Positions 1 to 6,829 of a stretch of DNA of 14,423 nt are shown here, piece by piece; the stretch's first letter is position 1, and each line of letters begins with the position of its first letter. Source of the stretch: Bacilli bacterium (GTDB taxonomy: Bacteria; Bacillota_I; Bacilli_A; RF39; UBA660); the NCBI GenBank assembly GCA_028699175.1, contig JAQVVC010000020.1, positions 1 to 14,423 on the forward strand, written 5' to 3'. The notes under the pieces are model-generated. The model was not told the DNA's origin. It saw only the letters and a list, made by a program, of their open reading frames with translations, and made no database searches. Made by a program: the position numbers and the translations under genes.

Positions 1-2
1 AA

Positions 3-371
3 GAAGAATTAAAAACAGTTGATTTTGAATTATTAATCACAATAATAATTTTGGGGGCAATATTTTTATCTGCACTTGATAGTTATAATACTCATTTAAA
101 ATTATCTAATAAAAAACCTTTTTGGAATGACTCAGAAGCAAGGAATATAATGATAATAAGTAATATTATTATTTTGATAGCAGCTATTATTACTTTATTG
201 CTTGCAATTAAAAATCTTGAAGATTTAAAACAAAAAAAACAAAACTTAGACAAAGCCTATATTAACGTTTTTGCTGCACTTTTCTTTGTTTTATCAGCAT
301 TTTTATTATTAATAGGATTATTAAGATATCCACAAGAATCATTAATGGCAGCTGAAGAAGTTGGATTGTAA
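3..371 (+). CDS. Membrane protein of unknown function, 5' end outside the window
   Basis: The reading frame is open from base 3 to the TAA at 369-371 and runs off the left edge, so this is the C-terminal 122 residues of a longer protein. A TTG at 51 could be read as a start, but it has no ribosome site in front of it and lies inside a hydrophobic stretch, so I treat it as internal. Three hydrophobic segments are visible: one around LLITIIILGAIFLSAL, one around MIISNIIILIAAIITLLLAI, and one around VFAALFFVLSAFLLLIGLL. A short lysine-rich, probably cytoplasmic loop (KNLEDLKQKKQNLDKAY) sits between the last two. The protein ends in a short acidic tail. I do not recognise the family. It precedes sufB by 47 nt, but sufB appears to have its own promoter, so co-transcription is uncertain. 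Confidence 0.6.
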   Translation, partial: EELKTVDFELLITIIILGAIFLSALDSYNTHLKLSNKKPFWNDSEARNIMIISNIIILIAAIITLLLAIKNLEDLKQKKQNLDKAYINVFAALFFVLSAFLLLIGLLRYPQESLMAAEEVGL

Positions 372-373
372 AT

Positions 374-403
374 TTAACAAAATTTAAAATTATATAGTAT
401 AAT
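374..403 (+). promoter_or_regulatory. Probable sigma-A promoter of sufB
   Basis: TTAACA (374-379) and a perfect TATAAT (398-403) are separated by 18 nt. The predicted transcription start near 410 leaves only about 9 nt before the sufB ATG at 419, placing the GGTGA ribosome site (410-414) at the very 5' end of the transcript. The -10 is convincing, the -35 moderate. Confidence 0.5.
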
Positions 404-418
404 AACATTGGTGATTAA

Positions 419-1714
419 ATGAAATTAACTAAAGAAAAAATAATCGCGATTTCTAATTTAAAAAAAGAACCATCTTGGATGCTTGATTTTAGGTTAAAAT
501 CTTTTGCTAAATTTTTAGAACTAGAAAACCCCAACTTTGGGCCTGAATTAAATATTAATTTTAATACTTTAACTTATTATAAAAAAGTAGGTACAAGTAC
601 TAATAATTGGGACGAAGTTTCTTGTGATGTTAAAGATACTTTTAAAAACTTAGGAGTAATAGATGCCGAAAATAAATATCTAGGTGGTGTTAATAATCAA
701 TTTGAAAGTGAAGTTGTTTATCATAGTTTAAAAGATGATTTAATATCTCAGGGGATTATATTTTTGAGTACTGATGATGCTTTAAAAGAATATCCAAACT
801 TATTTAAAGAATATTTTAATACTTTAGTAAATTATTCAGAAAATAAATATACAGCTTTAAATGGGGCTTTATGGAGTGGAGGATCTTTTATTTATATACC
901 TAAAAATACTAAGTTAGATCGCCCTTTACAAAGCTATTTTAGAATTAATTCAGTAACAATGGGTCAATTTGAAAGAACGATAATTATTGTAGATGAAAAT
1001 TCTGAATTATCTTATATTGAAGGATGTACTGCTACCCAAAACTCTCAAGATTCGCTTCATGCTGGAGTAGTTGAAATATTTGTTAAAAAAAATGCTAAAT
1101 GTAGATATACAACTATTCAAAATTGGTCACTAGATGTTTATAATTTAGTTACTAAAAGAAGTATTATTGACGAAAATGGAAAAATGGAATGGGTAGATGG
1201 TAATATTGGAAGTAAAATTACGATGAAATATCCTTCATGTATTTTAAAAGGGGATAATTCATCTGCTAATTCTATTAGCATTGCTTATGCTAAAGAAAAT
1301 CAAATATTAGATGCCGGATCTAAGATGATTCATTTAGGCAAGAATACTAAAAGCAATATTATTTCAAAAAGCATTGCTTCAAATGGCGGAAGATCTAATT
1401 ATCGAGGAACAGTTAAAATTAGCAATAATGCTATAAATAGTCATGCTATTGTAAAATGTGATACGATTCTTTTAGATGACTTATCCAAAAGTGATACCTA
1501 TCCTAAAAACATTGTTTTAAATGATAGTAGTATTTTAGAACATGAAGCAACAGTATCGAAAATAAGTGAAGAAAAATTATCATATTTGATGAGTAAAGGA
1601 ATATCTGAAACTGCTGCAAATGAATTAATAATAATGGGATTTATTAATGATTTTAAAAAAGAACTCCCACTTGAATATGCTATCGAGCTAAATAGATTGT
1701 TGAAAAATAACTGA
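419..1714 (+). CDS. sufB: Fe-S cluster assembly scaffold protein SufB
   Basis: SufB is the scaffold subunit of the cytosolic SUF complex SufBC2D, on which Fe-S clusters are built from persulfide sulfur before transfer to apoproteins. The whole 431-residue protein matches the family: the YIPKNTKLDRPLQ strand, the beta-helix core with QFERTIIIVDE and YIEGCTA, KYPSCILKGDNS, KMIHLGKNTKSNIISKSI, NYRGTVKI, and the C-terminal EHEATVSKISEEKLSYLMSKGI. Residues known to matter in the E. coli protein are present: the EGC cysteine (C203), the CDTILL cysteine (C347), and the HE pair in EHEAT (H375, E376). It is somewhat shorter than the 465-495 residues of Bacillus and E. coli SufB, mostly at the N-terminus. 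The ATG at 419 follows GGTGA by 4 nt. The usual sufCDSU partners are not next to it: a membrane protein lies upstream and a terminator downstream. SufD is excluded by the SufB-type C-terminus. Confidence 0.95.
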   Translation: MKLTKEKIIAISNLKKEPSWMLDFRLKSFAKFLELENPNFGPELNINFNTLTYYKKVGTSTNNWDEVSCDVKDTFKNLGVIDAENKYLGGVNNQFESEVVYHSLKDDLISQGIIFLSTDDALKEYPNLFKEYFNTLVNYSENKYTALNGALWSGGSFIYIPKNTKLDRPLQSYFRINSVTMGQFERTIIIVDENSELSYIEGCTATQNSQDSLHAGVVEIFVKKNAKCRYTTIQNWSLDVYNLVTKRSIIDENGKMEWVDGNIGSKITMKYPSCILKGDNSSANSISIAYAKENQILDAGSKMIHLGKNTKSNIISKSIASNGGRSNYRGTVKISNNAINSHAIVKCDTILLDDLSKSDTYPKNIVLNDSSILEHEATVSKISEEKLSYLMSKGISETAANELIIMGFINDFKKELPLEYAIELNRLLKNN

Positions 1715-1730
1715 TTTATATTAAATTTAT

Positions 1731-1764
1731 AAAACTGATAAGTAATTATTTCAGTTTTTTTATT
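1731..1764 (+). terminator. Rho-independent terminator after sufB
   Basis: AAAACTGA (1731-1738) pairs perfectly with TCAGTTTT (1751-1758) over 8 bp with a 12-nt AT-rich loop, and the right arm runs into a T tract (1755-1760, then TATTTT). It lies 17 nt beyond the sufB stop and isolates sufB from ssb. Confidence 0.8.
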
Positions 1765-1866
1765 TTCTTTCTAATAAAATATATAAAAACATGTTAACAA
1801 TATCATTAAAAATATAAAAAACTAGCTTTTTTCTTTTAATAAAAACTATGATAAAACTCTTCTAGG

Positions 1867-1874
1867 AAAGGAGG
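1867..1874 (+). promoter_or_regulatory. Very strong ribosome binding site of ssb
   Basis: AAAGGAGG is a near-complete anti-Shine-Dalgarno match placed 6 nt before the ATG at 1881. It is the strongest ribosome site in this half of the window and suggests high translation. A -10-like TATGAT lies at 1847-1852 but I see no credible -35 for it. Confidence 0.75.
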
Positions 1875-1880
1875 GATTTA

Positions 1881-2246
1881 ATGTATAATTTAGTTTATTT
1901 GATTGGTAGATTAACTAAAGATCCAGAAACTACAACAACTGAAAGTGGTAAAAAAGTTATGAGCGTAAATTTAGCTGTTCAAAGAAGTTATAAAAATAGC
2001 CAAGGAATTTATGAAACTGATTTTATTAAATGCGTTTTATGGGATGGAATTGCGACCCGCACGGCTGAATATTGTAAAAAAGGTGATCTATTAGCTATCA
2101 GAGGTCAAGTAAGAACAACTTCTTATGTTAAAGAAAATGATGAAAAAAGATATCAAACGGAAATAGTAGTTGAAAAGGTTAGCTTTTTATCTAATAAAGG
2201 TAAAGAAGAACCACCAACTAAAAAAGATACTTCTAAAGATAAATAA
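1881..2246 (+). CDS. ssb: Single-stranded DNA-binding protein, short form without the acidic tail
   Basis: This 121-residue protein is a bacterial SSB OB-fold: it begins MYNLVYLIGRLTKDPE, followed by the strand with VMSVNLAVQR, then FIKCVLWDG, CKKGDLLAIRGQVRT and a closing strand YQTEIVVEKVSFLS. The OB-fold fills residues 1 to about 105. SSB coats single-stranded DNA during replication, repair and recombination. What is missing is informative: housekeeping SSBs end in a Gly/Gln-rich linker and an acidic tip (DDDIPF type) that recruits partner proteins, whereas this one ends in lysine-rich PPTKKDTSKDK. In that it resembles the short, tail-less SsbB of Bacillus subtilis, which serves natural transformation. 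It also does not sit between rpsF and rpsR, where the main Bacillota ssb is usually found. A paralogue role is therefore likely, but whether a second ssb exists cannot be seen here. Confidence 0.92.
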   Translation: MYNLVYLIGRLTKDPETTTTESGKKVMSVNLAVQRSYKNSQGIYETDFIKCVLWDGIATRTAEYCKKGDLLAIRGQVRTTSYVKENDEKRYQTEIVVEKVSFLSNKGKEEPPTKKDTSKDK

Positions 2247-2290
2247 CTAATAATTTTATTTCAATTACATATATATTTATTGGTGAATTT

Positions 2291-3064
2291 ATGAAATATT
2301 TAAAATATTCTTTGTTATTAATATTAATAGTTTTTAGTTTTTATTTTACCGAAAAAATAATGATTTATATGGAAAATAAAAATCCTATTATGCAAGAAAT
2401 AAGTAAAAAAGAAATGTTGTATCGAACAGAATCTGTAAATGCTATTATTAAAGACAATACAATCGTGCCTGGTATAGATGGTAAAATTGTTGATAAAAGA
2501 AAGAGTTTATTAAAAATGGAAGGCTTTGGTTCATTTAATGAGACATTTTTAATATATAAATATGAAAAACCTAAAATTTCTTTAGAAAATAATAAAGATA
2601 AGATTATTATAAAAGGTAATCCATCTAAAAGAATGGTTAGTTTTATTTTAGAAGATCATAGTAATGTTACAGATTATTTTATTGAAAATAAAATTAAATA
2701 TAATATTATTGCAAATTTAAAAACTGATTTATCTTTAAATAGAGAGTATTTAAATGGTGAAATAGTAAAAGAAAAAGCAAGTGATTTAAATTCATTATTA
2801 AATAAGAATAAAGTTAATTCAAGATTATGTATTATAAATTATTCTAATATTGAATATTGTATAGAAAAAAAACATTATATTATTGACCCAATGATAAAAA
2901 CATCTTCTAATATAAATTTAATTTTAAATGGTATACATAGTGGCAGTATGATTTTAATTAATAAAAATACTTCGATAGAAAATATTAAATTAATATTAAG
3001 TGAAATAAGAAAACAAGATTTAAATATCGTTTATGTTAGTGAACTAATAAGCGAAATTAATTGA
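2291..3064 (+). CDS. Membrane-anchored protein resembling an inactive polysaccharide deacetylase
   Basis: This is a 257-residue protein with one N-terminal hydrophobic segment (residues 5-20, LKYSLLLILIVFSFYF), so it is probably anchored with its bulk outside the cell. Residues 45-100 (including IVPGIDGKIVDKRKS) form a region I cannot name. The rest reads like a NodB-type deacetylase: VSFILEDHSN (117-125) aligns with the family's motif-1 strand ITLTFDDGPN, NGEIVKEKASD (155-165) with GHEIGNHTYSH, GSMILIN (218-224) with GSIILLH, and the C-terminal LNIVYVSELI with the usual last helix. The residues needed for catalysis are changed: the first Asp is Glu121, both metal-binding His of motif 2 are replaced, and the late His is Asn224. 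Only Asp122 remains. The fold assignment is inference from these strand patterns; an unrelated fold is possible. GGTGA (2282-2286) precedes the ATG. No terminator separates it from ssb 44 nt upstream, so the two may be co-transcribed. Confidence 0.5.
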   Translation: MKYLKYSLLLILIVFSFYFTEKIMIYMENKNPIMQEISKKEMLYRTESVNAIIKDNTIVPGIDGKIVDKRKSLLKMEGFGSFNETFLIYKYEKPKISLENNKDKIIIKGNPSKRMVSFILEDHSNVTDYFIENKIKYNIIANLKTDLSLNREYLNGEIVKEKASDLNSLLNKNKVNSRLCIINYSNIEYCIEKKHYIIDPMIKTSSNINLILNGIHSGSMILINKNTSIENIKLILSEIRKQDLNIVYVSELISEIN

Positions 3065-3089
3065 AAAAAAGAAAACTATTTGCTATAAT
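3061..3089 (+). promoter_or_regulatory. Strong extended -10 promoter of the RNase J gene
   Basis: TTGAAA (3061-3066) and TATAAT (3084-3089) are separated by exactly 17 nt, and the -10 is preceded by TGC, an extended TGn motif. The -35 hexamer contains the TGA stop of the preceding gene (3062-3064). The predicted leader is about 45 nt, the longest in the window. Confidence 0.85.
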
Positions 3090-3123
3090 TATTAAATCAA
3101 AGAACTTATGTTAATTAATTTAT

Positions 3124-3131
3124 AGAAAGAG
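3124..3131 (+). promoter_or_regulatory. Ribosome binding site deciding the RNase J start
   Basis: The purine run AGAAAGAG ends 9 nt before the ATG at 3141. The alternative in-frame TTG at 3132 directly abuts it and cannot be served by it, so ATG 3141 is preferred. Confidence 0.6.
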
Positions 3132-3140
3132 TTGATATTA

Positions 3141-4775
3141 ATGAGTAAGATTAAAATATTTGGTATGGGTGGCCTTAATGAAAATGGTAAGAATACTTAT
3201 GTAGTAGAAATAGATAATGATATATTTGTCCTTGATGCTGGTTTAAAATATGCAAATGACTCAATGTTTGGAATAGATTATATAATTCCTGATTATGGAT
3301 ATTTAGTAAAAAATAAAACTAGAATTAAAGGAGTTTTTATAACGCACGCTCATCCTGAAAGTTATGGAGCTATTAATGATTTATTGAGAACAATACCTGA
3401 AATTAAAGTATATGCAACAAAATATACTAAAAATCAAATGATAATTGATGGTGTAGCTGAAAATAAAATTATAGAAATAAAACCTCATAAAAAATTAAAC
3501 TTTGGTAACAACAGTGTTTTTCCAATTCAAGTTAATCATGCTGTTCCAGAAAGTGTAATGTATGTTATTAATACTATAGATGGAGCGATATGTTATACCG
3601 GTGATTTTATTATTGATCCATCAATGATGGGATCTTATCATATGGATTTAGGAAAAATAGCATATGTAGGTAAACAAGGAGTATTAGCTCTTTTATGTGA
3701 ATCTTCATTTTCAGAAAAAATAGGGCATACAAGTCCTTCTCATCATTTATCTTCGTTTTTTAAAGAAGTAATTAATAAAAATGAAGGTCGAATTATTTTT
3801 TCAACTTTACATACCCATCTTTATACTATTGAAGCAATATTTAATGTGGTTAAAAATACTAACCGAAAAATAGTAATAATGGGTAAAAAATTACAAAGTG
3901 TAATTAATATGGCTATCAAAGATGGATATTTAAATATTCCAGATCATGTTATTGGAGATTTAAGTAATGTTAATGATAAAAATGTTGTTTTACTTATTTG
4001 TGATGATCGTGAAACACCATATTTAGTAATAGAAAAAATATTAAATGGTAATGATAAGTATATAAAATTATCTGATGAGGATACCGTTTGCTTTGCAGAA
4101 TCAAAGTACGATGAAAATGAAAAACATTTTGTAAAAATAGAAAATGAATTAGCAGTTCAAGGAATTAAAACTATTAATATACCAAAGGATAAAGGAATAT
4201 CATTGCATGCATCTAGTGAAGATTTAATGTTAATGATTGCTTTATTAAAACCGAAATATTTTATACCGGTAAAAGGAGAATACCGTTATATGGTTGGGAA
4301 TGCCAATTTAGCAGATAATTTAGGCTATCATAAAGATAATATTATTTTAAGACTAAATGGTGAAGTTATTACAATTAATGATAAAAAATTAGATCAAAAT
4401 GTTGAAAAAATATTTGTTGATGATATTTTAATAGATGGAACTAGTACAGATGATGTTGGGGATTTAGTAATAAAAGATCGAGAAATGCTTTCTGAAAATG
4501 GGATTGTACTTATTAGTGCAACTTTATCTAAAAAAACCAAAGAAATATTAATTGGCCCAGAAGTTACGACAAGAGGATTTATATATGTAAAAGATTCTAA
4601 AGAAATGATTACTGAAATAAAAAGAATTTCTTTAGAAGTATTAAAAGATAATATTACTCCTAATTATGTTGATTTTAATAATATAAAAATGGAAATAAGA
4701 GATAAATTGAGTAAATATTTCTATGTTGAAACTGAATGTAAACCAATGATAATTGCTGTAATTCAAGAAGTTTAA
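3141..4775 (+). CDS. rnj: Ribonuclease J family protein with degenerate active site (J2-like)
   Basis: RNase J proteins are metallo-beta-lactamase/beta-CASP nucleases that degrade and mature RNA in Bacillota. This 544-residue protein has the full family layout, from KIFGMGGLNENGKNTYVVE at the N-terminus, through VLALLCES and SPSHH, to the C-terminal domain with GPEVTTRGFIYV and the ending KPMIIAVIQEV. Several catalytic positions are altered. The HxHxDH zinc motif reads HAHPES (H69, H71 kept; Asp to E73, His to S74). The GSQGEP loop reads CDDRETP (287-293). The HGEYR motif reads KGEYR (K378). H133, D155 and H356 remain. From memory, B. subtilis RNase J2, the weakly active partner of J1, is changed in the same motifs, so rnjB is the likely equivalent, but independent decay of another paralogue is possible. 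The gene is a single transcription unit with its own promoter and terminator. Activity is probably low or scaffold-like, acting with a true RNase J1 encoded elsewhere. Confidence 0.9.
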   Translation: MSKIKIFGMGGLNENGKNTYVVEIDNDIFVLDAGLKYANDSMFGIDYIIPDYGYLVKNKTRIKGVFITHAHPESYGAINDLLRTIPEIKVYATKYTKNQMIIDGVAENKIIEIKPHKKLNFGNNSVFPIQVNHAVPESVMYVINTIDGAICYTGDFIIDPSMMGSYHMDLGKIAYVGKQGVLALLCESSFSEKIGHTSPSHHLSSFFKEVINKNEGRIIFSTLHTHLYTIEAIFNVVKNTNRKIVIMGKKLQSVINMAIKDGYLNIPDHVIGDLSNVNDKNVVLLICDDRETPYLVIEKILNGNDKYIKLSDEDTVCFAESKYDENEKHFVKIENELAVQGIKTINIPKDKGISLHASSEDLMLMIALLKPKYFIPVKGEYRYMVGNANLADNLGYHKDNIILRLNGEVITINDKKLDQNVEKIFVDDILIDGTSTDDVGDLVIKDREMLSENGIVLISATLSKKTKEILIGPEVTTRGFIYVKDSKEMITEIKRISLEVLKDNITPNYVDFNNIKMEIRDKLSKYFYVETECKPMIIAVIQEV

Positions 4776-4793
4776 CTTTTGTTAAACTTTTTT
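4768..4793 (+). terminator. Rho-independent terminator overlapping the RNase J stop codon
   Basis: AAGTTTAAC (4768-4776) pairs with GTTAAACTT (4781-4789), a perfect 9-bp stem with a TTTT loop, followed by T residues to 4793. The TAA stop (4773-4775) lies inside the left arm. Confidence 0.88.
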
Positions 4794-4823
4794 ATATTTA
4801 CTAAATTAAAAATAGTAAATAAA

Positions 4824-4852
4824 TTGCATATTATATTAAACAATGATATTAT
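4824..4852 (+). promoter_or_regulatory. Promoter of the vWA prepilin gene
   Basis: TTGCAT (4824-4829) and TATTAT (4847-4852) are 17 nt apart, and TGA precedes the -10 as an extended TGn motif. A perfect TATAAT at 4853-4858 is too far from this -35 (23 nt) and too close to the ATG to be preferred. The predicted transcript starts around 4859-4860, about 8 nt before the ATG. Confidence 0.6.
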
Positions 4853-4867
4853 TATAATAGTGATAAT

Positions 4868-6736
4868 ATGAAAAATAAAAATGGTTTTACCTTAATTGAA
4901 ATTATAATATCTTTAGTTTTATTAGTAGCAGTGGGATTATTAATTACGACTAATTTAAATAAAACTTTTACCAAATTTAATGAAGATGAATATGATAACT
5001 TTGTAAGCAAAGTCAATAGTGCTACTAATATCTATTTAGATAATAATTCTAGGATAAAAAACGAACTAGAAACATCTAAAGCCTTTGTATTTATTACCGT
5101 TAATGATTTAATTGAAACTGGTTTACTTGATCAGAACATTTTAAAAAGTGATATTTTAGAAGAAAATGATATTAATGAAAACACAAAAATTAAAGTATCT
5201 TTTGATGCAAATGGACTATATTTAATTGAATTTAAACCTACTATCGAAAAAGATTCATATTTAATTGCTAACCAATTAATAATTAGCGATGAAGATAATT
5301 TATTTAATAATAAAACATATTGTAATAATTATGTATCAGATCCTAATAAATTAGAAGGATTTGCTTTTGTTGATGTAAATGGAGCTAAAATTAATGTTGT
5401 GAATTCTGAACACCCTGAATATGTTGGGAATATAAAAACGGTTAATTGTGATAATATAAAAAATATTCCTGGATCATATGAAATGGTTTATACATATAGA
5501 ACTCCGGATTCTAAAATCGAGAAAACATATAAACGCAATGTAATTGTATATTCAAAAATACTTGAAACCACTAAAGTAAATCCTGAACTATATTCAGATG
5601 ATGATACTAAGGATTATTTTGTTTATAACGAGGTTATTAATTATAAGTTGACCATTAAGAATGAAAGTTCAGTTCAGCGAACAATAAATATAAAAGATTT
5701 ATTAATAAAAGCATCTATTGATGTTGGAGATTTAACATATCCTAATAATGTAAATGCAACGATATTGAGTAATGCTAAAAAGTTTTTTAGTATAGCTGGT
5801 TTGACTCTAACTATTGGGCCAAAAAAAGAAATAATATATGAATTTCCGTTAGTTGTATTAGCTAACGCAGGAACAAGTTTAAAATATAAAACGAATTATA
5901 TTATTAATGATAAAGCTAAAGCTGAAACTTCAACAAGTGAAAAAAAGGTAGAAAAAAGTATTAACTTAAGTGCTATTACTGAACATGGTGCAAATATAAT
6001 TTTAGTCTTAGATACATCAGGTAGTATGAGTAGTAAAAATCGTTTAGGTAATTTAAAAACTGCGGCCAATTTATTTATTGATCAGCAAAATTTAATTTCT
6101 AGTGAAATATGTATAGAAAAATTTGCTAGTTCTGCAAGTTTACTAGGCTGTTCAAAGGATAAAGCGAAATTGCAAAAATATATCCGCTCTTTATCTACAG
6201 GTGGGGGGACGGCTTATAAAAAAGCTTTGTCAAAAGCAACAGATATTTTTGAACATAATTTTATTGATAAAATTAATAATAAAAAATATATTATATTTAT
6301 AAGTGATGGATATCCTGGGGATAGTAATAGCGATATTAATAATACTGCTAATAATTTAAAAAATAATAAAGTTATAATTTACACTATATCAGTTGATATG
6401 GGGAGTAATGCAATATTAGAAAATATGGCATCTCAACCATCAGAAAAATACTATTTTCAATCTGAATCTGCCGGATTATCTGAAGTTTTTGCTAATATAA
6501 GTCAAAGCATAAATTTTACTGGGAATAAAGCCACTGAGGATGGTTTCTTATCTATTAGTGATATCGATCCAAATGAAAAAATTAAATTTACTATTAATGA
6601 TGATCAAATTATCGAGTATAATAATGTAGCTGCTGCTGAAAAAGCTGGATACATAATTAATAAAAATAAAATTAATATAAAAAAGTTTCCTGCTAATTCC
6701 CAAATTTCATTCAGTTATTATGTTAAACAAAATTAA
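4868..6736 (+). CDS. Modular type IV prepilin with a von Willebrand factor A domain
   Basis: The N-terminus is a class III prepilin signal: leader MKNKNG, then FTLIE with the conserved Glu at mature position 5 and a hydrophobic helix to about residue 28. Prepilin peptidase would cut after G6. Beyond the pilin module (to about 150) come an Ig-like region (152-228, with C152 and C194), a DUF11-like beta domain (about 230-365, YNEVINYKLTIKNESS), a vWA domain (about 375-560), and a 60-residue beta-rich tail. The vWA metal site (MIDAS) is complete: D382-T-S384-G-S386, T448 in GGGTA, and D480 in SDG. C415 and C428 fall inside the vWA domain. There is no LPXTG motif or C-terminal membrane segment, so display must be through the pilus. 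vWA-bearing modular pilins acting as adhesins are known in Gram-positive type IV pili, for example in Streptococcus sanguinis; a tip-adhesin role here is inference. At 622 residues it is several times a normal pilin. It forms its own transcription unit, with a weak AGTGAT ribosome site. Confidence 0.88.
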   Translation: MKNKNGFTLIEIIISLVLLVAVGLLITTNLNKTFTKFNEDEYDNFVSKVNSATNIYLDNNSRIKNELETSKAFVFITVNDLIETGLLDQNILKSDILEENDINENTKIKVSFDANGLYLIEFKPTIEKDSYLIANQLIISDEDNLFNNKTYCNNYVSDPNKLEGFAFVDVNGAKINVVNSEHPEYVGNIKTVNCDNIKNIPGSYEMVYTYRTPDSKIEKTYKRNVIVYSKILETTKVNPELYSDDDTKDYFVYNEVINYKLTIKNESSVQRTINIKDLLIKASIDVGDLTYPNNVNATILSNAKKFFSIAGLTLTIGPKKEIIYEFPLVVLANAGTSLKYKTNYIINDKAKAETSTSEKKVEKSINLSAITEHGANIILVLDTSGSMSSKNRLGNLKTAANLFIDQQNLISSEICIEKFASSASLLGCSKDKAKLQKYIRSLSTGGGTAYKKALSKATDIFEHNFIDKINNKKYIIFISDGYPGDSNSDINNTANNLKNNKVIIYTISVDMGSNAILENMASQPSEKYYFQSESAGLSEVFANISQSINFTGNKATEDGFLSISDIDPNEKIKFTINDDQIIEYNNVAAAEKAGYIINKNKINIKKFPANSQISFSYYVKQN

Positions 6737-6755
6737 ATAATTATTATAATCTAAG

Positions 6756-6780
6756 AAGTTTAGTTTTTGCTAAGCTTTTT
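6756..6780 (+). terminator. Rho-independent terminator after the vWA prepilin
   Basis: AAGTTTAG (6756-6763) pairs with CTAAGCTT (6770-6777), 8 bp including one G-U pair, with a 6-nt loop and a T tract to 6780. It lies 20 nt beyond the stop and just before the dnaB promoter. Confidence 0.75.
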
Positions 6781-6782
6781 AC

Positions 6783-6811
6783 TTGCATTAAAAACATAAT
6801 TTTATTACAAT
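6783..6811 (+). promoter_or_regulatory. Promoter of dnaB-dnaI
   Basis: TTGCAT (6783-6788) and TACAAT (6806-6811) are 17 nt apart. The predicted start near 6818 coincides with the AGAGGTG ribosome site (6818-6824) of dnaB, so the leader is only about 12 nt. Confidence 0.65.
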
Positions 6812-6829
6812 AAATTAAGAGGTGTTAGG

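Noticed and set aside
51..371. Complete small membrane protein starting at TTG 51
   Set aside because: The frame is open to the window edge and TTG 51 has no ribosome site and falls within a hydrophobic helix, so a truncated longer gene is the better reading.
1792..1799. TGTTAACA palindrome upstream of ssb as an operator
   Set aside because: It is only 8 bp in a very AT-rich gap, not repeated elsewhere near promoters that I could see, and is expected by chance.
2247..2290. Separate promoter for the deacetylase-like gene
   Set aside because: A TATATT box is present at 2272-2277 but nothing resembles a -35 at the right distance, and no terminator follows ssb, so co-transcription is simpler.
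4853..4858. TATAAT as the -10 box of the vWA prepilin, implying a leaderless mRNA
   Set aside because: No -35 lies at suitable distance, whereas TATTAT at 4847-4852 has a TGn extension and TTGCAT exactly 17 nt upstream.
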